NCBI GenBank assembly: GCA_021776235.1
Contig: JAJFGG010000013.1
Span: forward strand, 1-64,000
Length of the DNA stretch: 64,000 nt
Source: Alphaproteobacteria bacterium
GTDB lineage: Bacteria > Pseudomonadota > Alphaproteobacteria > GCA-2731375
Reading direction: 5' to 3'
Positions 28,142 to 36,342 of the stretch are shown piece by piece. Numbering within the stretch: the stretch's first letter is position 1; each line of letters opens with the position of its first letter. Under the pieces are notes generated by a model that searched no databases, was not told the origin of the DNA, and saw only the letters and a list, made by a program, of their open reading frames with translations. The translations under genes were made by a program, and so were the position numbers.

Positions 28142-28231
28142 GTGGAGGATCGGGCTCAGCGTCGGCTCGCCGCGATCGTCGCCGGCACGACCCTAAGATG
28201 TTACCGAGATAGACGATGGACGAGAAGCTGA
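28142..28231 (+). pseudogene. Truncated leader resembling a class III adenylate cyclase N-terminus
   Basis: From GTG 28142, after ACGGAGG, the frame reads VEDRAQRRLAAIVAGTTL. This resembles the start of many alphaproteobacterial class III nucleotide cyclases (pattern DRVQRRLAAILAADVVGYSRL). After about 18 codons the similarity stops, and the frame runs out of register into the CHAT gene. It is probably a scar where a cyclase gene's 5' end was joined to the CHAT gene, leaving promoter and ribosome site. The match is short, so this is tentative. Confidence 0.35.
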
Positions 28232-30801
28232 AATCACTCCACGATTTGTTTCAACTCCAGAAACAGGTTGGGGGTCTTTTTTTCCAGGCAGAGGCGGTGA
28301 AAGCCTCGGGCGATTACATCACTGCCCGCCCCGTCTACGATGAGTACGTTGCAGAATCCAAGGTCTATCTGCTGGCCTCCCTGGACTTCAACAATCGGTT
28401 CCCGAGTTCGCCTTACGACATTCCGCCCATCGCACAGCCATTAGTCAATGCCTTGTTGGTTCAGGCGGATATGGTCCATGCCGTCGGGGACCGCGAGACT
28501 GCCGAGGGTCTTCGCAAAGAGGCCCTGGAAGTATCTCGCGCGCATTTGGGTCGCCTGGGCACGGCCGAGACGGAGCGCTCGCGAGCGGGGGCTCTTACTC
28601 TCGAAGGTCGGTTCAACGAAGCGATCGTTGCATTAATGAGTGCCCGCGACATGGTTATGGAGCAAAATGATCCACTCGCCCTGGCCCGGGTGACCATCGA
28701 CCTCGGGGACATCTTGCAGTGGCTGGGAGACTTCAATCGCGCCAAGGAAGAGATCGAGCATGCCGAGAAGCTCATTGAGCCAGCCATGGTGGGTGGGCGG
28801 CCGACCCAGAGCAATGTGCTATCCGGACTGTTGTCGTCGGTCTCGAGCATCCTAGAGGGTAAGGGGGATTCCGGGGACGCCATGAGAGCCGCCAACCTCT
28901 ATCGTGATGCCGTGGAAGTGACCTACTACCACGGCCTGATCTCGAAGGCGCTGGGCGATTGGGATGAAGCCGAGCGCCGCATGAACGACGTACTACCGGA
29001 ATACCGGAAACTTGGATGCGGTGAAGCAATCGAGTTTGAACTAGCTCGGATCAAGACAGGGCGCGGGCAGTTCCGCGAAGCGCTCGAGCAGGTCCAGCGG
29101 ATCGCCCCCGTATTCGAGCGTGGTGCATACCGTGCCAAGAAGGGAGTGCTGCTACGAATGCAAGCCGAGTGCTTTCTGGCGCTGGGAAACACAGTCGAGG
29201 CACGCAAACTCGTTGACGAAAGCATTGCGGACTTCACGAACACGCATTTCGATCCCGACGCACTTTGGCGCTCCCAGTGGCTGCGGGCCCAAATCTGTGT
29301 CGGCGCAGGCGATATGGACCAGGCCCTGGGATCATTCCGGGCCGCCATCGAGACCATCGGTAATCTCCGGCGCGCCCCTCTCGGCTATCGTCTGGACAGC
29401 ACTTTTCTGGCGGATAAGAAGGATCTCTATTCGCAGGCTATCCAAAGCACACTCGGTGCGCACGCCGTTTTGGACTGCTGCCGGTTCATGGAGAGCGTCA
29501 AATCTCGAACCCTCACTGCAGTGCTGAGCATTCCTGCTTCGCACACCCTGGCCGGCTCGCACATGGAAGGTAAACTCGATGAATTGAGCCAGCAACTGGA
29601 CTCCATGGAATACCAGTCCTACCGGGAAGGATGGAATAGAGATCGGCGGCTGACGCATCGTGAGCTGCTCAATAAACGAGCCCATCTGCTGGAACGGATC
29701 CGGATTAGCGATCCCCGATGGCGAACCCTTTCAGAGCCAATCCGGTTCGACATTGATGCATTGCTGAAGCTGCTGTCGGAGAGATCACAGGCAGCGCTCA
29801 CACTGTATTATGAGCCGCCCAACTTGAGTGTCGTGCTGCTCTTCAATGGCGAGGTCAAGGGTGAACGGTTGACCCTTGGCCAGGAGACCGTCGGTAAGTT
29901 GGCGGACTACGCTAAGAACCTCCAGAAGCCCAACTATGATCCCTACGAGTACGATTTCTCGGTGGAGCACGCAGTGTGTGCCGCGGATCTGATTCCATCG
30001 TCTTTGTTAGCACAATCCCTGACCGCCAAATCTCTCGTCATCATTCCGCACGGGCAACTACACCTGCTGCCGTGGGCCGGGCTGTTGGATGGCGGGCACC
30101 GACTCTTCGAACGGCTGCCGGTGGGCATCCTTCCCAATCTGAGTATGTTGAGCATGACCGCCGTACTCTCGGCACCGAGACGAGCTTCCCTGGTCGGTGT
30201 CACAAACTATCCGGGTATGGAGAGGGTGATGGATCTGCCGAGCGTCAGAGAGGAGATCGAAGACATCCGTTCGATCTACCAAGCTGTCGGTGTCGAGGTG
30301 CTGCCCCCGTTGTTGGACGAGGCGGCCACCGAAGGCGCATTCTGGGAGATGGCGCGCGGCGTGAGCGGCGACGGCAACCTGCTTCACATATCATGCCATG
30401 GCACCTCCGTGCCCAATGAGCCCATGAATTCGGGACTCCTGCTGTCCGACTCGAAAGTCGATGCCGCCGAGGTAGCACGCACCCGCTTGCCCTTTGACGA
30501 AGTGGTGCTTAGCGCCTGCAGCACGGGCTGGCGGCCCACCAGGGTAGCCGATACGATGCTCGCGGCGGACGACATCTTAGGCATTCCGGGAGGCTTTCTC
30601 GAGTCCGGGGCAAGTGCTGTACTGGTCAGCATTCCTAAATCCGAGGGCCAGGCCGCGAGAATGCTGACTTGCCATTATCATGGGCGGCGGGCGGCGGGCG
30701 ATTCACCTTTGCACGCTTTCAGAAGCGCACAGAAACACCTTTTGGCGCAAGGCGTTTCACCCGGCACCTGGGTGGGTTTCACCTTGTATGGCTGCGTCTG
30801 A
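28216..30801 (+). CDS. TPR-CHAT protein (caspase-like protease)
   Basis: An 861-residue soluble protein. Residues about 20-430 are helical TPR-like repeats (for example GDWDEAERRMNDVLPEYRKL and GDMDQALGSFRAAIE). Residues about 560-861 form a CHAT domain: HGQLHLLPWAGL, then the catalytic dyad His728 (LLHISCHGT) and Cys768 (VVLSACSTGW). CHAT proteases are caspase relatives; in bacteria TPR-CHAT proteins act with gasdermins and with type III-E CRISPR effectors. Here the partner genes are a lipase 20 bp downstream and a small membrane protein. Ribosome site is weak. Target and trigger are unknown. Confidence 0.9.
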   Translation: MDEKLKSLHDLFQLQKQVGGLFFQAEAVKASGDYITARPVYDEYVAESKVYLLASLDFNNRFPSSPYDIPPIAQPLVNALLVQADMVHAVGDRETAEGLRKEALEVSRAHLGRLGTAETERSRAGALTLEGRFNEAIVALMSARDMVMEQNDPLALARVTIDLGDILQWLGDFNRAKEEIEHAEKLIEPAMVGGRPTQSNVLSGLLSSVSSILEGKGDSGDAMRAANLYRDAVEVTYYHGLISKALGDWDEAERRMNDVLPEYRKLGCGEAIEFELARIKTGRGQFREALEQVQRIAPVFERGAYRAKKGVLLRMQAECFLALGNTVEARKLVDESIADFTNTHFDPDALWRSQWLRAQICVGAGDMDQALGSFRAAIETIGNLRRAPLGYRLDSTFLADKKDLYSQAIQSTLGAHAVLDCCRFMESVKSRTLTAVLSIPASHTLAGSHMEGKLDELSQQLDSMEYQSYREGWNRDRRLTHRELLNKRAHLLERIRISDPRWRTLSEPIRFDIDALLKLLSERSQAALTLYYEPPNLSVVLLFNGEVKGERLTLGQETVGKLADYAKNLQKPNYDPYEYDFSVEHAVCAADLIPSSLLAQSLTAKSLVIIPHGQLHLLPWAGLLDGGHRLFERLPVGILPNLSMLSMTAVLSAPRRASLVGVTNYPGMERVMDLPSVREEIEDIRSIYQAVGVEVLPPLLDEAATEGAFWEMARGVSGDGNLLHISCHGTSVPNEPMNSGLLLSDSKVDAAEVARTRLPFDEVVLSACSTGWRPTRVADTMLAADDILGIPGGFLESGASAVLVSIPKSEGQAARMLTCHYHGRRAAGDSPLHAFRSAQKHLLAQGVSPGTWVGFTLYGCV

Positions 30802-30821
30802 AAACATTCGGGAGCGAGGCT

Positions 30822-32198
30822 ATGAAAGCACAGCTAAAAGATGTGGTGATCCTGCTCCCCGGGATCATGGGCAGTGCGCTCGCGAAAGGTGACGAGGCCG
30901 TCTGGGACCTGAGTGCGGGCGCGGTGGGCCGCGCTATCTACACCCTTGGAGATAGTATCCAGAAGCTGGCTTTGAGTAGTGACGCATCAACTGGAGAGGG
31001 CGTGAGCGCAACCCATCTCTTGTCGGGTATGCATATGATCCCGGGTCTTTGGAAGATTGACGGTTACTCCGAACTCGCCGAGTTCATCCAAGACAAGTTC
31101 GAGGCCGTACCGGGCGAAAACTTCTTTGAGTTTCCTTACGACTGGCGGCTTGACAACCGCATCTCGGCCCAACGTCTGCAGTCGGTGGCGATGGAATGGC
31201 TGGAGAACTGGAGGAGTCGATCCGACTGCAAAGACGCTCAGCTCGTGTTTATTGCGCATTCTATGGGCGGGCTGGTGTCTCGTTACTTTGTCGAGGTCTT
31301 GGGCGGCTGGAGGCACACAAAAATGCTGATCACACTGGGAACTCCACACAGGGGCTCGGTCAAGGCGCTGGACTACTTAGTGAACGGAATGCGAAAGAAA
31401 GTCGGACCGATCACACTCCTCGATTTGACCGACCTGCTTCGTTCGTTCCCTTCTGTGCATCAGCTGTTGCCGAGCTACGCGTGTATTGGAAAAACCGAGC
31501 ACGACCTCGAGAAGCTGGAGAACCTGCCGGAGCTTGGCGGCATGGACATGCAACGAGCCCGCGCGGGCGTTGAGTTTCACCACGAGATCGAGCGGGCCGT
31601 CAAGAACAACTCCACCGACCTCGAATATGCTGCCTCAGCTTATAAGCTGCTGCCAGTCGTCGGCACGTATCAGCCTACCTTTCTGAGTGCTATCATAGCG
31701 GGCGACAGCGTCAAGCCCATTCGAACCTACAAAGGCAAAACGATGTTGGGGGGAGATGGCACCGTCCCGCGGCTGTCTGCTACGCCTATCGAACTTAGCC
31801 AGGCGAGGGCCGAGAATTTCGTGGCCTGTCCCCACGCCAGTCTGCAGAACTTCAATTCGGTACGTATCCAGGTGCGCGCAACCCTCGAAGATGTAGACAT
31901 TAGCGAGATAAAGGCGGTCGGGGTCGAACCCATTTCGTTGGAGATGGACGACGTCTTCTCCTCGAGCGAGCGATTTCAGGCACGCGCCCGGTGCGCGATC
32001 GCGCTCGACCCTATGCACGCAATGCTCACCAACCTCGATACGAGCCAGGAAACAGAAGCCCAATTCGAAATCGAGGCAGGGGATGAGGGTTGGCAGCAGC
32101 TTGACCTGTGTCCATTGCCCGCAGGTGCATATCGTGTCCATGTGGACGCCGGCGAAGAAGCCGAGTCGATCTCTGATGTTTTCATGGTCTTGGATTAG
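30822..32198 (+). CDS. LCAT-type lipase/acyltransferase (alpha/beta hydrolase)
   Basis: A 458-residue protein. VVILLPGIMGSAL is the oxyanion-hole region of the lecithin:cholesterol acyltransferase family; Ser147 in FIAHSMGGL is the nucleophile, Asp312 in LGGDGTVP the acid, and His338 in ACPHASL the base. TLGTPHRGS is also typical. After the hydrolase comes a C-terminal beta-rich domain of about 90 residues. There is no signal peptide, so it is probably cytoplasmic and could attack membrane lipids when released or activated. Ribosome site GGGAGCGAGG; only 20 bp after the CHAT gene, so co-transcribed. Confidence 0.85.
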   Translation: MKAQLKDVVILLPGIMGSALAKGDEAVWDLSAGAVGRAIYTLGDSIQKLALSSDASTGEGVSATHLLSGMHMIPGLWKIDGYSELAEFIQDKFEAVPGENFFEFPYDWRLDNRISAQRLQSVAMEWLENWRSRSDCKDAQLVFIAHSMGGLVSRYFVEVLGGWRHTKMLITLGTPHRGSVKALDYLVNGMRKKVGPITLLDLTDLLRSFPSVHQLLPSYACIGKTEHDLEKLENLPELGGMDMQRARAGVEFHHEIERAVKNNSTDLEYAASAYKLLPVVGTYQPTFLSAIIAGDSVKPIRTYKGKTMLGGDGTVPRLSATPIELSQARAENFVACPHASLQNFNSVRIQVRATLEDVDISEIKAVGVEPISLEMDDVFSSSERFQARARCAIALDPMHAMLTNLDTSQETEAQFEIEAGDEGWQQLDLCPLPAGAYRVHVDAGEEAESISDVFMVLD

Positions 32199-32234
32199 AC
32201 CAAGGGCACACAGATAACTTTGGAGGGATAATCC

Positions 32235-32585
32235 ATGCCAGCGCTACTATCGATCATAATTGAATGGCTACCAATCATAATTATTGTAGTACCAGTCGTT
32301 GGGGCAATTCTTAGTATTCTGTTTTGGTATTTTTTTATCCGAGTAGTAGTGAAACCTATCCTGGATCATATGCTACTTTTCAATGATGAGGTACTGAATT
32401 GGCAGGTCCTCCTCTCACAAGCCCAGAAAGCGAACCAGCACCAGTTTACGCCGCAGATGCAGGCAAGCTGGAACAAGATGCAGCAAGAGCAAGCGTATCT
32501 CACTGGTCTGGACCAACAGCAATCGGAGCTGACCATGGCTGGAATGAGGTCTGATGCGGCTGCGGCAGGAATATTTATTGAATAA
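32235..32585 (+). CDS. Small single-helix membrane protein of the CHAT-lipase operon
   Basis: A 116-residue protein. Residues about 5-40 are strongly hydrophobic and rich in Ile/Val (one long or two short helices); the rest is a soluble, Gln-rich helical tail (NKMQQEQAYLTGLDQQQSEL). A strong ribosome site (GGAGGG) precedes ATG 32235, 36 bp after the lipase gene. Base composition turns AT-richer here. No family is recognised. In context it could be a membrane receptor or effector partner of the protease and lipase; that is inference. Confidence 0.65.
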   Translation: MPALLSIIIEWLPIIIIVVPVVGAILSILFWYFFIRVVVKPILDHMLLFNDEVLNWQVLLSQAQKANQHQFTPQMQASWNKMQQEQAYLTGLDQQQSELTMAGMRSDAAAAGIFIE

Positions 32586-33334
32586 GGAAAAATTCCTCCT
32601 CTAGCCGTCATGGCCGACGGCGTGACGGGCCCTATTCCGCTCAACCGGATGGGCAGTGGCGAAAACTGGACTGGCTACCCGAAGCCAAACGCCCTAATTC
32701 AGCACCTTTTGATGGGCCGCTTTTGAAGCTGTGACCGGCTCCCGCTGCTGCCATCTAGGTGTTATGTATATGGAATGTCAACGCCGACTAAAATACAGCA
32801 GTCGCCGGAGTAAAAATGCACCACTGTGACGGAGTAAAATTAGTCCGGCTTGGTTGATGTTGAAGGCGCGCACGGTGTTTCGGGTTGTCCCGGTAGCCCA
32901 TAGGAGGGACCCGCGCGGCTTCGTGTAGCGTCTTGCGTTACGCGGAGCGAAGCAGCGTGGCCTTGCCGTTTCCGTCGGATTAACCAGCTCAAATCCATCC
33001 CGTGAATCTTTTTGACCTGCACACAAGAGTAAGTCGGATCCCCACCTTATACGCAAATTACTACACGACATGCCGATTCCATTTAATCGGGTGGCCAAAA
33101 CCGGAACCCAATCTGACGCACTTATCTATTGGCCACAACTAGGCAAAAAAGACAATCAATCGTCCGAGATACATTAGGCTTTGGTAGCGCACCAGAAAAC
33201 TAAAGAACGGTACATCACCGCTTCCCTAAGATCGCATTTAGGCCTAACATAAACATAAATAATGACAAACCAAAGCAACTTCGTTCGCAATATTCGCCGA
33301 TGAGAATTAGTCTTAGAAACTGGAGGCTAAGGGT
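32586..33334. other. 749-bp non-coding stretch with mobile-element debris
   Basis: No credible gene is visible. The minus frame at 32778-33098 is Arg-rich and reads through a repeat array, so it is rejected. Three repeats suggestive of an insertion-sequence end lie at 32776-32841. The last 200 bp are AT-rich and end in a ribosome site (GGAGGCTAAGGGT) for the membrane gene at 33335. Confidence 0.5.
32776..32841. mobile_element. Possible IS21-like terminus with three internal repeats
   Basis: Starting at TGTCA (32776), three spaced repeats occur: GCCGACTAAAAT (32783-32794), GCCGGAGTAAAAAT (32804-32817) and GACGGAGTAAAATT (32828-32841). Multiple short repeats next to a TG-starting end are characteristic of IS21-family termini. 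No transposase gene follows, so at most this is a relic. Confidence 0.35.
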
Positions 33335-34576
33335 ATGAATAAATCACTTATAGAACAGCTTGAAAACACTCTTAAGATCGTCGCTGCAAGCTTCACTTTG
33401 ATTGCCATTTTAGGCCTTCCAGCAATTTATCAGCATTACGATAAGTATTCCCTGCCTATAAGTTTCATTGGATACGATCAAATCATTAAGGCTGGAGTAT
33501 TTCCTTATCTTCTCTTGCTGGGATTCTTAGTGTACTTTAACTGGGCATATCGGCAGTTTAAAAACGAACGGGGTAGGAGACAGTATATTTTGATTTTTAT
33601 CCTGTTTTTGTGTCCCTTTTTTATTCTCCCCATTCTCGTATACATTTTAGGCGCGATTTCGACGATCCTAGTTTACTGTTGGGCCGTCGCATGGGTAATT
33701 ACTGTGTGGGCACTAGACTTGGATGTTTCCAATTTTGCAATAATTTCCAGCTGTTTCGTCATTATAATAACCACACTTCTGGTGGTTTTGACATACAAGA
33801 TGTTACCGAGGAGGCTACACTACAGGATTCTGCGAGTGTATTTGAGCTTAATTCTCAGATTCGACTACCTGCGAAAACAACTGTATTTCCGCCGGGCGAC
33901 TAGGTTACAACGATTTATGGCTCGGAAGGAGAAATCCGAGATAGCGAAATGGGATCCACCGAAGAAACTGGTGAAACACAATGACGGAATAAAGGTTGGC
34001 TTTAGGAATGTAATTTCGTACAGCTTGATACCAATCGTCGGTTTTTTATTCTTGCTACTATTTTTGGGTCTTTTTCTTCATATTTTGAATTTTGAGGTTC
34101 CATATTTTTCTAGCTGGGAGGCGAGAATATACTGGTCCATATTTACTGTGGCATCTGTGACAATATGCGGATCGACCTTTTTGGTCGTAAACTGGCTTAC
34201 ATGCGATAATTCTGGAAAACGTAATGCAGCGTTTGTCGCAGTCATCGTAAGTGTTGCAGCCTTTATATTTGGAGTCGGATATTTGTACTCCTCATATATT
34301 TTTGCCCATATTCCACAGGGCCTTGGAGGAGGTAAGCCGGATACGGTAGATGTTTTAATAAGTGTGAAAGCCGTTCCGGACTCGTTCAAGGTCATCCCTC
34401 GCAATAGAAATTGCCACACTGGCGAAAAGAGCATATTTTGCACTAACACACAACTGCTTTATCATGATGATAAGATCGTGGTGATCCATTTTAGTTTTGA
34501 TAAAATAGCTGACCGATCACATTCATTGGTTTTAAATCGTGCGGGTATTTTGGCATTTTCAGTGAGTTCTCCCTGA
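33335..34576 (+). CDS. AT-rich multi-pass membrane protein, function unknown
   Basis: A 413-residue protein with about eight hydrophobic segments (near residues 15-30, 50-70, 85-125, 133-155, 230-255, 267-288, 300-325). A basic central loop (RKQLYFRRATRLQRFMARK) and a C-terminal soluble domain of about 80 residues with two cysteines (NCHTGEKSIFC) are visible. Its base composition is markedly AT-richer than the cob genes, a sign of recent transfer. A ribosome site is present. No family is recognised; it could belong to the CHAT-lipase system or be separate cargo. Confidence 0.7.
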   Translation: MNKSLIEQLENTLKIVAASFTLIAILGLPAIYQHYDKYSLPISFIGYDQIIKAGVFPYLLLLGFLVYFNWAYRQFKNERGRRQYILIFILFLCPFFILPILVYILGAISTILVYCWAVAWVITVWALDLDVSNFAIISSCFVIIITTLLVVLTYKMLPRRLHYRILRVYLSLILRFDYLRKQLYFRRATRLQRFMARKEKSEIAKWDPPKKLVKHNDGIKVGFRNVISYSLIPIVGFLFLLLFLGLFLHILNFEVPYFSSWEARIYWSIFTVASVTICGSTFLVVNWLTCDNSGKRNAAFVAVIVSVAAFIFGVGYLYSSYIFAHIPQGLGGGKPDTVDVLISVKAVPDSFKVIPRNRNCHTGEKSIFCTNTQLLYHDDKIVVIHFSFDKIADRSHSLVLNRAGILAFSVSSP

Positions 34577-34712
34577 TCACTAACTTGCATTTCATTAAGC
34601 TTTTAGGCGTTTATGAGTTTTGTTTTAATCGAATTTGCAGCGGGTTTTTGTACTTGCTGAATCGGTACGTTTTGTTCTTCACATACACTTCACCCAGAAA
34701 CCACACTGCGCG

Positions 34713-34787
34713 CTTACCTATGTCTCCACCTGGGCAGGCTTCGTCTATGTGGTCTTCGTGATCGATGTGGCCGCCAGGGGGAAAATC
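34713..34787 (+). pseudogene. IS3-family transposase (OrfB, rve domain) fragment
   Basis: The frame reads LTYVSTWAGFVYVVFVIDVA, almost the exact integrase-core pattern of IS3 OrfB proteins (DLTYVxTWxGFVYVAFVIDVFARRIVGW). Similarity begins and ends abruptly within about 25 codons, and the frame then runs into the 34-bp direct repeat, so this is a broken remnant at the island's right edge. Confidence 0.7.
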
Positions 34788-34801
34788 ATTGCAAATTCGC
34801 C

Positions 34802-34835
34802 AACTCAGTGTGTTTTATCAATAATCCACTATGTC
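34802..34835 (+). repeat. 34-bp direct repeat, right copy (island border)
   Basis: AACTCAGTGTGTTTTATCAA... matches 27795-27828 at 32 of 34 positions in the same orientation, 7,007 bp away. It directly follows the IS3 fragment. Confidence 0.7.
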
Positions 34836-34867
34836 AATTCGCACCAGCCGCTGGAGCCATGGCTAAA

Positions 34868-34976
34868 TTTTGACGGGGCGGTAAAAAGTCCGGATTTGGC
34901 CAATTCTTCACTGCTAACCCATTGATGAATATAACCTCGAAATTTTGCTTTTAGACTTTTTACCGCCTCGTCAAGA
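34868..34976. repeat. 109-bp element with 23-bp imperfect inverted repeats
   Basis: TTTTGACGGGGCGGTAAAAAGTC (34868-34890, shown only as positions with core GGCGGTAAAAAGTC) pairs with 34954-34976 (core GACTTTTTACCGCC), with about two mismatches over 23 bp. The intervening 63 bp are AT-rich and non-coding. It may be a small MITE or a long hairpin. Confidence 0.5.
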
Positions 34977-35324
34977 TTCAGCTATAGCTCTCTTTTCCGA
35001 GGCCGGAACGGCGTTTGATCGGCACTATCAAATGGTCGGGAATAGCCAGAATGAACAACTTCGTCAAAGGTCATATTTAGCGGCGGAACATGGCTGAACC
35101 GACACATAGTATGCACGGGCATCCGGGGTCTGCTCCTGGCAAACAGCTGGCGTAAAAGCATGTGTGCGGCAACCCTATGTGCAGTGGGCGTCTGCATAAA
35201 TCGGTTAGCGACGGTTCAAACACCGCCCGAGTTGCTTGACCTGTCTATTGCCTGCCCCGATCATCGCGCCAGATTTGCATTGAACCGCGGTCACCGCTAA
35301 ACACCCTGAAGGGCCGACAAACCC

Positions 35325-36338
35325 ATGCCACAAACGCCCGATGAACTGCGCCGCCTCTTGGCCGACCTTCCCCAGGCCGACGCCGAGGCCTATGCCGCCG
35401 CATCGGCGCGCAACGATATGCTGACCAAGCCCCAGGGGGCGCTTGGCAGGCTGGAGGATCTGGCCCTATGGCTGGCCTCGTGGCAGGGCCGCGAAAAACC
35501 GGTGCTGGACAAGGTTCAGGTGCTGGTCTTTGCCGGCAATCACGGCGTGGTAGCACAGGGCGTGTCCGCCTTTCCAGCGGCGGTCACGGCGCAAATGGTA
35601 GGTAATTTCGCGGCCGGGGGCGCCGCCATCAATCAACTCTGCCAACTGGCGGGAGCGGAATTGAAGGTTCTGGCTCTGGATCTCGACAACCCGACCGCCG
35701 ATTTCACGCAACAGCCGGCGCTAAGTTGGCAGGCCTTCCTGGACGCCCTGCGCCAGGGTATGGCGCAGGTGGACGGCAAGTCCGATCTGGTCTGCATCGG
35801 TGAAATGGGCATTGGCAATACCTCCACTGCGGCGGCTATCGCACACGCGCTATATGGCGGCGAGGCGGTGGATTGGGTCGGGCGCGGCACCGGGGTGGAC
35901 GAGGCGGGGCTGGCGCGCAAAGCCAAGGCCGTGGCCCATGGACGGGCCCGGCATGCCCATGCTCTGGACGATCCCCTGGAGGTCGCCCGCCGCCTGGGCG
36001 GGCGGGAACTGGCGGCCATGGCGGGCGCGGCCCTGGGGGCACGGCGGGCCAGCATACCGGTGCTGATCGATGGCTATGTGGCGACCGCTGCCCTGGCGCC
36101 CCTGTTTGCCGCGGCGCCGGACTTTCTGGCCCATTGCTGGGCGGCCCATGTTTCGGCCGAGCCTGGGCATACACGGCTATTGGAAAAAATGGGCCTGTCG
36201 CCGCTGTTGGATCTGGGCATGCGTCTGGGTGAAGGCTCGGGCGCGGCCACGGCAGCCCTGTTGCTGCGCGCCGCCTGCGCCACGCACGCTGGCATGGCCA
36301 GCTTTGCGGATGCCGGCGTGGCGGAAAAATCGGAATAA
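35325..36338 (+). CDS. cobT: Nicotinate-nucleotide:dimethylbenzimidazole phosphoribosyltransferase
   Basis: A 337-residue CobT (CobU in Pseudomonas naming). LTKPQGALGRLEDLALWLA, VLVFAGNHGVVAQGVSAFP, GEMGIGNTSTAAA and SAEPGHTRLLEKMGL are diagnostic, and the glutamate near the C-terminus in RLGEGSGAATA is the catalytic base. It activates the lower base for the nucleotide loop. It is separated from the other cob genes by the island, which suggests the island inserted into an originally continuous locus. Convergent with cbtA, 4 bp apart. Confidence 0.95.
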   Translation: MPQTPDELRRLLADLPQADAEAYAAASARNDMLTKPQGALGRLEDLALWLASWQGREKPVLDKVQVLVFAGNHGVVAQGVSAFPAAVTAQMVGNFAAGGAAINQLCQLAGAELKVLALDLDNPTADFTQQPALSWQAFLDALRQGMAQVDGKSDLVCIGEMGIGNTSTAAAIAHALYGGEAVDWVGRGTGVDEAGLARKAKAVAHGRARHAHALDDPLEVARRLGGRELAAMAGAALGARRASIPVLIDGYVATAALAPLFAAAPDFLAHCWAAHVSAEPGHTRLLEKMGLSPLLDLGMRLGEGSGAATAALLLRAACATHAGMASFADAGVAEKSE

Positions 36339-36342
36339 ACCG

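Larger units (their letters stand above)
27672..28215. other. Left border of the island: remnants and promoter, no intact gene
   Basis: This 544-bp gap holds one copy of a 34-bp direct repeat, an IS110-type transposase fragment, a strong-looking promoter and a truncated reading frame, listed separately. The minus strand also has an open frame from about 27790 down to a TGA at 27656 (44 codons, including KRITRVFKDATAHELLVIRE); it could be the broken end of another gene, but I do not recognise it. Confidence 0.6.
34577..35324. other. Right border of the island, no intact gene
   Basis: This 748-bp gap contains an IS3-type fragment, the right copy of the 34-bp direct repeat and a 23-bp inverted-repeat pair, listed separately. 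The remaining 35000-35324 shows no gene I can support; the minus frame at 34982-35197 lacks any recognisable motif. The end should hold the cobT promoter, but no B12 box is visible. Confidence 0.6.

Noticed and set aside
32778-33098. 106-codon minus-strand frame
   Set aside because: Arg-rich, no motif, and it ends inside a repeat array that looks like an insertion-sequence end.
34982-35197. 71-codon minus-strand frame before cobT
   Set aside because: No family resemblance, no ribosome site, and it lies among mobile debris.
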